NCBI GenBank assembly: GCA_943323675.2
Contig: CALPIR020000020.1
Location: 1 to 17,509, forward strand
Source of the DNA: Chitinophaga pinensis
GTDB lineage: Bacteria > Bacteroidota > Bacteroidia > UKL13-3
Direction: 5' to 3'
Length of the DNA stretch: 17,509 nt
Shown: piece by piece, positions 14,384 through 17,509 of the stretch
How the letters are laid out: the number at the start of each line of letters is the position of its first letter
Position numbering within the stretch: the first letter of the stretch is position 1
Made by a program: the position numbers and the translations under genes
Notes under the pieces: generated by a model
Seen by the model: only the letters and a program-made list of their open reading frames with translations
What the model was told of the DNA's origin: nothing
Database searches by the model: none

Positions 14384-15043
14384 ATGTATTCATATACCGA
14401 AGAGAACTACCTTAAAACAATCTATAAGTTATCTGAGCAAGGTAATGAAAGTATTAATACCAATTCTATTGCTGAAGTGCTTCAAACCAAAGCTGCATCG
14501 GTAACTGATATGATTAAGAAATTGGCAGATAAAAAGTTGTTGAATTATGAGAAGTATAAAGGAGTAGCATTAACCGAAAGAGGAAGAAAAGTTGCTGTTG
14601 ATACCGTGCGTAAACACCGCTTATGGGAGTGCTTTTTATATGATAAGCTCAAGTTTGGATGGGATGAAGTACATGAAATTGCCGAACAATTGGAACACAT
14701 CAATTCTGAATTATTAACTGATAAATTGGATGAGTTTTTAGATTTTCCAACGCATGATCCCCATGGCGATCCAATTCCATCTAAAAATGGTGTGATTAAA
14801 AAGTCTAATTTTATTTTGTTGTGCGATGCAAAGCCAAACCAAACACTTGTAATGAGTGGGGTAGCGGATCATACTGCTGTTTTTTTACAACACCTTAACA
14901 AAATTTCGGTGGTACTAGGAACTGAAATGCAGATTACGGAAAAAAACGATTATGATGGATCTATTGCAGTTAAGTTGTCTGGTAATAAATCGATGTATTT
15001 TAGTAAAGATGTAGCTAAAAATATTTTAGTTAAAGTAAAGTAA
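14384..15043 (+). CDS. mntR: MntR/DtxR-family metal-dependent transcriptional repressor
   Basis: This metalloregulator likely senses manganese or iron and represses its own operon. The 219-residue protein has a winged-helix DNA-binding domain (about 1-73), with the recognition region AASVTDMIKKLADKKLLNYEKYKG at 37-60. A dimerisation and metal-binding domain follows (74-140), then a C-terminal FeoA/SH3-like domain (about 145-219), the DtxR/IdeR layout. Metal-site candidates are H78, E82, H97, E101, E104 and H105. The position equal to Cys102 of IdeR is Glu101, as in Mn-specific MntR (E-x-x-E-H). However, the positions equal to Asp8 and Glu11 of Bacillus MntR are Asn8 and Lys11. The start is fixed by the family N-terminus (TEENYLKTIYKL). 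The Nramp gene follows after three bases. Manganese is favoured over iron by the Glu and the Nramp partner, but this is not certain. Confidence 0.88.
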   Translation: MYSYTEENYLKTIYKLSEQGNESINTNSIAEVLQTKAASVTDMIKKLADKKLLNYEKYKGVALTERGRKVAVDTVRKHRLWECFLYDKLKFGWDEVHEIAEQLEHINSELLTDKLDEFLDFPTHDPHGDPIPSKNGVIKKSNFILLCDAKPNQTLVMSGVADHTAVFLQHLNKISVVLGTEMQITEKNDYDGSIAVKLSGNKSMYFSKDVAKNILVKVK

Positions 15044-15046
15044 TTT

Positions 15047-16918
15047 ATGTCAAAAGAAAAATCGTTAAGCGAAGTGCACGAAAGTGTTTCTATTCCTGAA
15101 AAAAAGGGATTTTGGCGTACCCTTTTGGCATTTATTGGCCCTGCATACTTGGTAAGTGTTGGTTACATGGATCCGGGTAACTGGGCTACTGATATCGCAG
15201 GTGGAAGTCAATTTGGGTATCAACTTATTTGGGTATTGTTGATGAGTAATTTGATGGCTTTGTTGTTACAAACTTTAGCCGCTCGTTTAGGTATTGTAAA
15301 AGGTTGGGATTTAGCGCAAGCTTCTCGCCAACAGTATGCAAAATGGGCTAACATTTCGCTGTATGCTTTTGCCGAAATTGCAATTGCAGCCTGCGATTTG
15401 GCTGAAATTATTGGTATGGCAATAGGGTTAAGTTTATTGTTTGATTTGCCTCTGATGTATGGCGTTTTAATTACGGTACTAGATACTTTTTTGTTGATGT
15501 TTTTGTTAAACAAAGGCGTGCGCAAGCTGGAGGCGTTTATATTGGTGCTCATATCAATAATTGGCATATCGTTTATTACCCAAATGTTAATTGTTAAACC
15601 TGATGCATCTGATATTGTAAAAGGGTTTATGCCACAATCGTTATCGGGTAATGCACTGTATATAGCAATTGGTATTATTGGTGCAACGGTAATGCCGCAT
15701 AATTTATACCTGCACTCGGCATTGGTGCAAACGCGTAAGTTTGGTAAAGATGATGTTGGAATTAAACGTGCCATCAAATTTAATTTTATAGATTCTACCA
15801 TTGCGCTCAACCTGGCTTTTTTTGTTAACTCAGCTATCCTTATTTTGGCTGCTACTGCATTTTATAAAAATGGCTATTTTCAAGTTGCTGATATACAAGA
15901 TGCACATAAATTGTTAACTGGAATTTTTGGAAGTTTAGCCCCTTCATTATTTGCCATTGCACTAATTGCTGCTGGCCAAAGTAGCACCATTACAGGAACA
16001 CTTGCAGGCCAAATTGTAATGGAGGGTTATTTGAATTTACGCATCAGTCCTTGGTTGCGTAGAATAGTTACTCGTGTTATAGCAATTGTTCCTGCAATTT
16101 TTACCATTTTTTATTTTGGCGAGGATAAAGTGGGCGAATTACTTATTTTAAGTCAAGTTATTTTAAGCATACAATTGGGATTTGCGGTTATTCCATTGAT
16201 ACATTTTAATAGCAGTAAAAAAGTAATGGGTAAGTTTGTAATTAACAAATATGTTAAAGTACTGGCATGGGTTGCCGCCATTATTATTGTTTCGCTTAAT
16301 ATTAAATTAATAGGTGAGGAGTTAATCAAGTTTTTTGATACTCCAATTGGTGAGCTATTTTATGTTAGACTGATTGTTTTAATTATTGTTTTATATGCAT
16401 TTACGTTATTGTGCTACATTACCTTCGAGCCTTTTTTATCTCGTAAAAGAGTTGCTAAATCTGTTATACCGCATGGTAAAGCCATTGTTTTAAATGAGGT
16501 AATAAAACCAAATTACAACCATGTTGCATTAGCTGTTGATTTTAGTAAGCAAGATGAAAATACATTGCATCATGCCCTTTCTTTAGGTGGTAAAAATGCG
16601 CGATATCTGCTTATTCATGTTGTTGAATCTGCGGGTGCTATACATATGGGTAATGATATTTTAGATAAAGAGGCACAATTTGATTTAGATAACCTAAAAG
16701 TATACCAACAAAGTTTGCAACAAAAAGGCTATGTGGTTGATGTAAAATTAGGATTTGGTAAATCAGCCCGAACAATAAGTAATATTATAAATCAAACAGA
16801 TGCTGATATTTTGGTAATGGGTGCACATGGCCATAAAGGGTTGAAAGACATCATTTTTGGTAGTACGGTTGACAAAGTAAGGCATCAGGTTAAAATTCCA
16901 GTATTGATTGTAAAATAG
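15047..16918 (+). CDS. mntH: Nramp divalent metal transporter fused to a universal stress protein domain
   Basis: This is a proton-coupled importer of Mn(II)/Fe(II) with a cytoplasmic UspA-type domain at its C-terminus. The Nramp part (about 20-465) has the helix-1 metal site MDPGNW (D42, N45) and the helix-6 site GATVMPHNLYLHS (A213, M216, H218). AAGQSSTITGTLAGQ (308-322) matches the conserved loop after helix 8. The Usp part (about 488-623) starts with a basic linker and VALAVDFS (D498) and ends with the ATP-binding motif G-x2-G-x9-G-S/T (G592, G595, G605, S606, T607). Classical MntH has roughly 400-450 residues, so the extra 160 are the fusion. The gene is three bases after mntR and should share its metal control. 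ATP binding by the Usp domain is predicted from the motif; regulation of transport by nucleotide is inference. Confidence 0.93.
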   Translation: MSKEKSLSEVHESVSIPEKKGFWRTLLAFIGPAYLVSVGYMDPGNWATDIAGGSQFGYQLIWVLLMSNLMALLLQTLAARLGIVKGWDLAQASRQQYAKWANISLYAFAEIAIAACDLAEIIGMAIGLSLLFDLPLMYGVLITVLDTFLLMFLLNKGVRKLEAFILVLISIIGISFITQMLIVKPDASDIVKGFMPQSLSGNALYIAIGIIGATVMPHNLYLHSALVQTRKFGKDDVGIKRAIKFNFIDSTIALNLAFFVNSAILILAATAFYKNGYFQVADIQDAHKLLTGIFGSLAPSLFAIALIAAGQSSTITGTLAGQIVMEGYLNLRISPWLRRIVTRVIAIVPAIFTIFYFGEDKVGELLILSQVILSIQLGFAVIPLIHFNSSKKVMGKFVINKYVKVLAWVAAIIIVSLNIKLIGEELIKFFDTPIGELFYVRLIVLIIVLYAFTLLCYITFEPFLSRKRVAKSVIPHGKAIVLNEVIKPNYNHVALAVDFSKQDENTLHHALSLGGKNARYLLIHVVESAGAIHMGNDILDKEAQFDLDNLKVYQQSLQQKGYVVDVKLGFGKSARTISNIINQTDADILVMGAHGHKGLKDIIFGSTVDKVRHQVKIPVLIVK

Positions 16919-16946
16919 TGACAAATGACTTGTAATTAATGACAGG
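16919..16946 (+). repeat. TGAC repeats over the antitoxin promoter
   Basis: TGACAAA (16919-16925), TGACTTG (16926-16932) and TGACAGG (16940-16946) lie on a seven-base register, with TAATTAA filling the slot between the last two. They cover the region from just upstream of the -33 TTG into the promoter spacer. Toxin-antitoxin operons are commonly autorepressed, so this is a candidate operator, but no binding evidence exists in the sequence itself. Confidence 0.4.
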
Positions 16947-16959
16947 TTTCGTATTTTTG
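16930..16959 (+). promoter_or_regulatory. consensus Bacteroidota promoter of the toxin-antitoxin operon
   Basis: TTG at 16930-16932, exactly 19 bases, then TATTTTTG at 16952-16959 matches TTG-N19-TAnnTTTG at every fixed base. The start codon at 16971 lies 11 bases after the -7 element. The promoter begins 12 bases after the mntH stop codon, with no terminator between, so mntH read-through could also reach this operon. Confidence 0.75.
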
Positions 16960-16970
16960 TTGTTAAATAA

Positions 16971-17396
16971 ATGGTTATGGAAGTAAATGAACCAACAGTT
17001 AGCTATGGCAGCACCGATGACAACACGGTGTTATCCATCATGCACATGATTCGTGGTGGTATTTCTTATTTTCAGTTTGATAAGGTTTCTAAAAAAATAC
17101 CATTTACACTTTCCGAATGGAGTAATATGCTTCATATTAGTGAGCGTACCATTCAGCGTTATCAAGCGGAAAACAAATCATTTGAGCCGCTTCAATCAGA
17201 AAAAATCACGCAACTAACCATGCTGTGTAATTATGGTATACAAGTTTTTGGTACTTCGGATGTTTTTTTTAAATGGCTTAATGAGCCAAGTATTGCGCTT
17301 GGAGGGGCTGCACCAAAATCTTTTTTGGATAACAGTTTCGGCATTGATTACATAAAAAATGAACTTGGCCGTATAGAGCACGGTGTATTGGCATAG
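16971..17396 (+). CDS. DUF2384 (Xre/MbcA/ParS-type) antitoxin
   Basis: This is the antitoxin of a RES/DUF2384 type II toxin-antitoxin pair; it should bind and neutralise the RES toxin and repress the operon. The 141-residue protein has an N-terminal Xre-like helix-turn-helix region (about 45-65, with FTLSEWSNMLHISERTIQRY). The C-terminal toxin-binding domain has the hallmark order VFFKWLNEPSIALGG, PKSFLDNSFG and IKNELGRIEHGVLA. Two in-frame ATGs (16971 and 16977) are possible; the first is used here and both suit the promoter. The RES toxin gene starts five bases after the stop. The hallmark C-terminus makes the family firm. Confidence 0.92.
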   Translation: MVMEVNEPTVSYGSTDDNTVLSIMHMIRGGISYFQFDKVSKKIPFTLSEWSNMLHISERTIQRYQAENKSFEPLQSEKITQLTMLCNYGIQVFGTSDVFFKWLNEPSIALGGAAPKSFLDNSFGIDYIKNELGRIEHGVLA

Positions 17397-17401
17397 TAAT
17401 T

Positions 17402-17509
17402 ATGGTTGTATATCGATTGGCGCGTAAGGCTTTTAAAGATGACCTAAAGGGAATTGGAGCAGAAAAATTTGGTGGCAGGTGGAACAATATTGGCGTGCCT
17501 TTAGTTTAC
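17402..17509 (+). CDS. RES-domain toxin, 5' part only (cut by window end)
   Basis: The first 36 codons are present with no stop before the window ends. They read as a RES domain start: MVVYRLARKAF, then LKGIGAEKFGGRWN and GVPLVY, matching the conserved R-x-x-x...G-x-GA-x-x-x-GGRWN-x-x-G-x-P-x-x-Y opening, including the R and G-R-W residues after which the domain is partly named. RES toxins of characterised pairs degrade NAD. It lies five bases after the DUF2384 antitoxin gene, the standard antitoxin-first order. The remaining roughly 110-120 residues of a typical RES protein lie outside the window, so intactness cannot be judged. Confidence 0.88.
   Translation, partial: MVVYRLARKAFKDDLKGIGAEKFGGRWNNIGVPLVY

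Noticed and set aside
14378..14392. TGAAT-CATGT-ATTCA inverted repeat spanning the mntR start codon
   Set aside because: The stem is only five base pairs and AT-rich. It might lightly structure the start codon but is too weak to call a regulatory element.
15220..15810. 196-codon open frame on the minus strand inside mntH
   Set aside because: It is fully opposite the conserved Nramp helices, including both metal-site motifs. Its translation shows no recognisable family, and such antisense frames are common in AT-rich coding DNA.

Overview
The window looks like chromosome from an aerobic or microaerobic member of the Bacteroidota. Base composition is AT-rich. Several genes start just after the -7 element TAnnTTTG, with TTG 19 bases upstream in the two best cases, which is the Bacteroidota housekeeping promoter. 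Lineage-typical genes agree: porQ of the type IX secretion system, the Bacteroidota form of YebC, RemB/Wzi-like barrels, a one-heme CcoP, DUF6913 and a DUF6728-like micro-protein. Genus cannot be fixed from the sequence. I see no rRNA, tRNA, CRISPR array, insertion sequence or prophage gene. Apart from a toxin-antitoxin pair at the right edge, this is housekeeping DNA.

Layout. (1) 18-3496, plus strand: end of a cbb3 oxidase operon, ccoP-ccoG-ccoH and a SafE/DsbD_2-type membrane protein; ccoNO should lie just left of the window. (2) 3596-7806, minus strand: two tandem RemB/Wzi-like outer-membrane proteins and then yebC, closed by a hairpin terminator shared with the cco operon. (3) 7880-11510, plus strand: ligA, then a DUF6913 gene and dapA behind their own promoter. 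(4) 11522-13273, minus strand: porQ and cmk, nine bases apart; cmk meets dapA tail to tail with 11 bases between stops. (5) 13334-14277, minus strand: a 51-residue membrane micro-protein gene and a YugP-type zinc metallopeptidase gene, closed by a strong hairpin. (6) 14345-16918, plus strand: a metal-regulation operon, an MntR/DtxR-type repressor and an Nramp transporter fused to a universal stress protein domain, with a palindromic operator over the promoter. (7) 16919-17509, plus strand: a DUF2384 antitoxin and the first 36 codons of a RES-domain toxin, cut by the window end.

How they work together. Region 1 builds a high-affinity terminal oxidase. Regions 2 and 4 supply outer-membrane and secretion/gliding parts. 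Region 6 is probably a self-contained manganese (or iron) circuit in which the repressor shuts off itself and the importer. Region 7 is a likely NAD-depleting toxin-antitoxin module with its own promoter and a candidate operator of TGAC repeats spaced by 7 and 14 bases. I found no convincing new multi-gene system. The best leads are the MntR-(Nramp-Usp) operon with a nearly leaderless promoter, the micro-protein gene, the hairpin inside the end of cmk, and the repeated pattern of very short 5' leaders.
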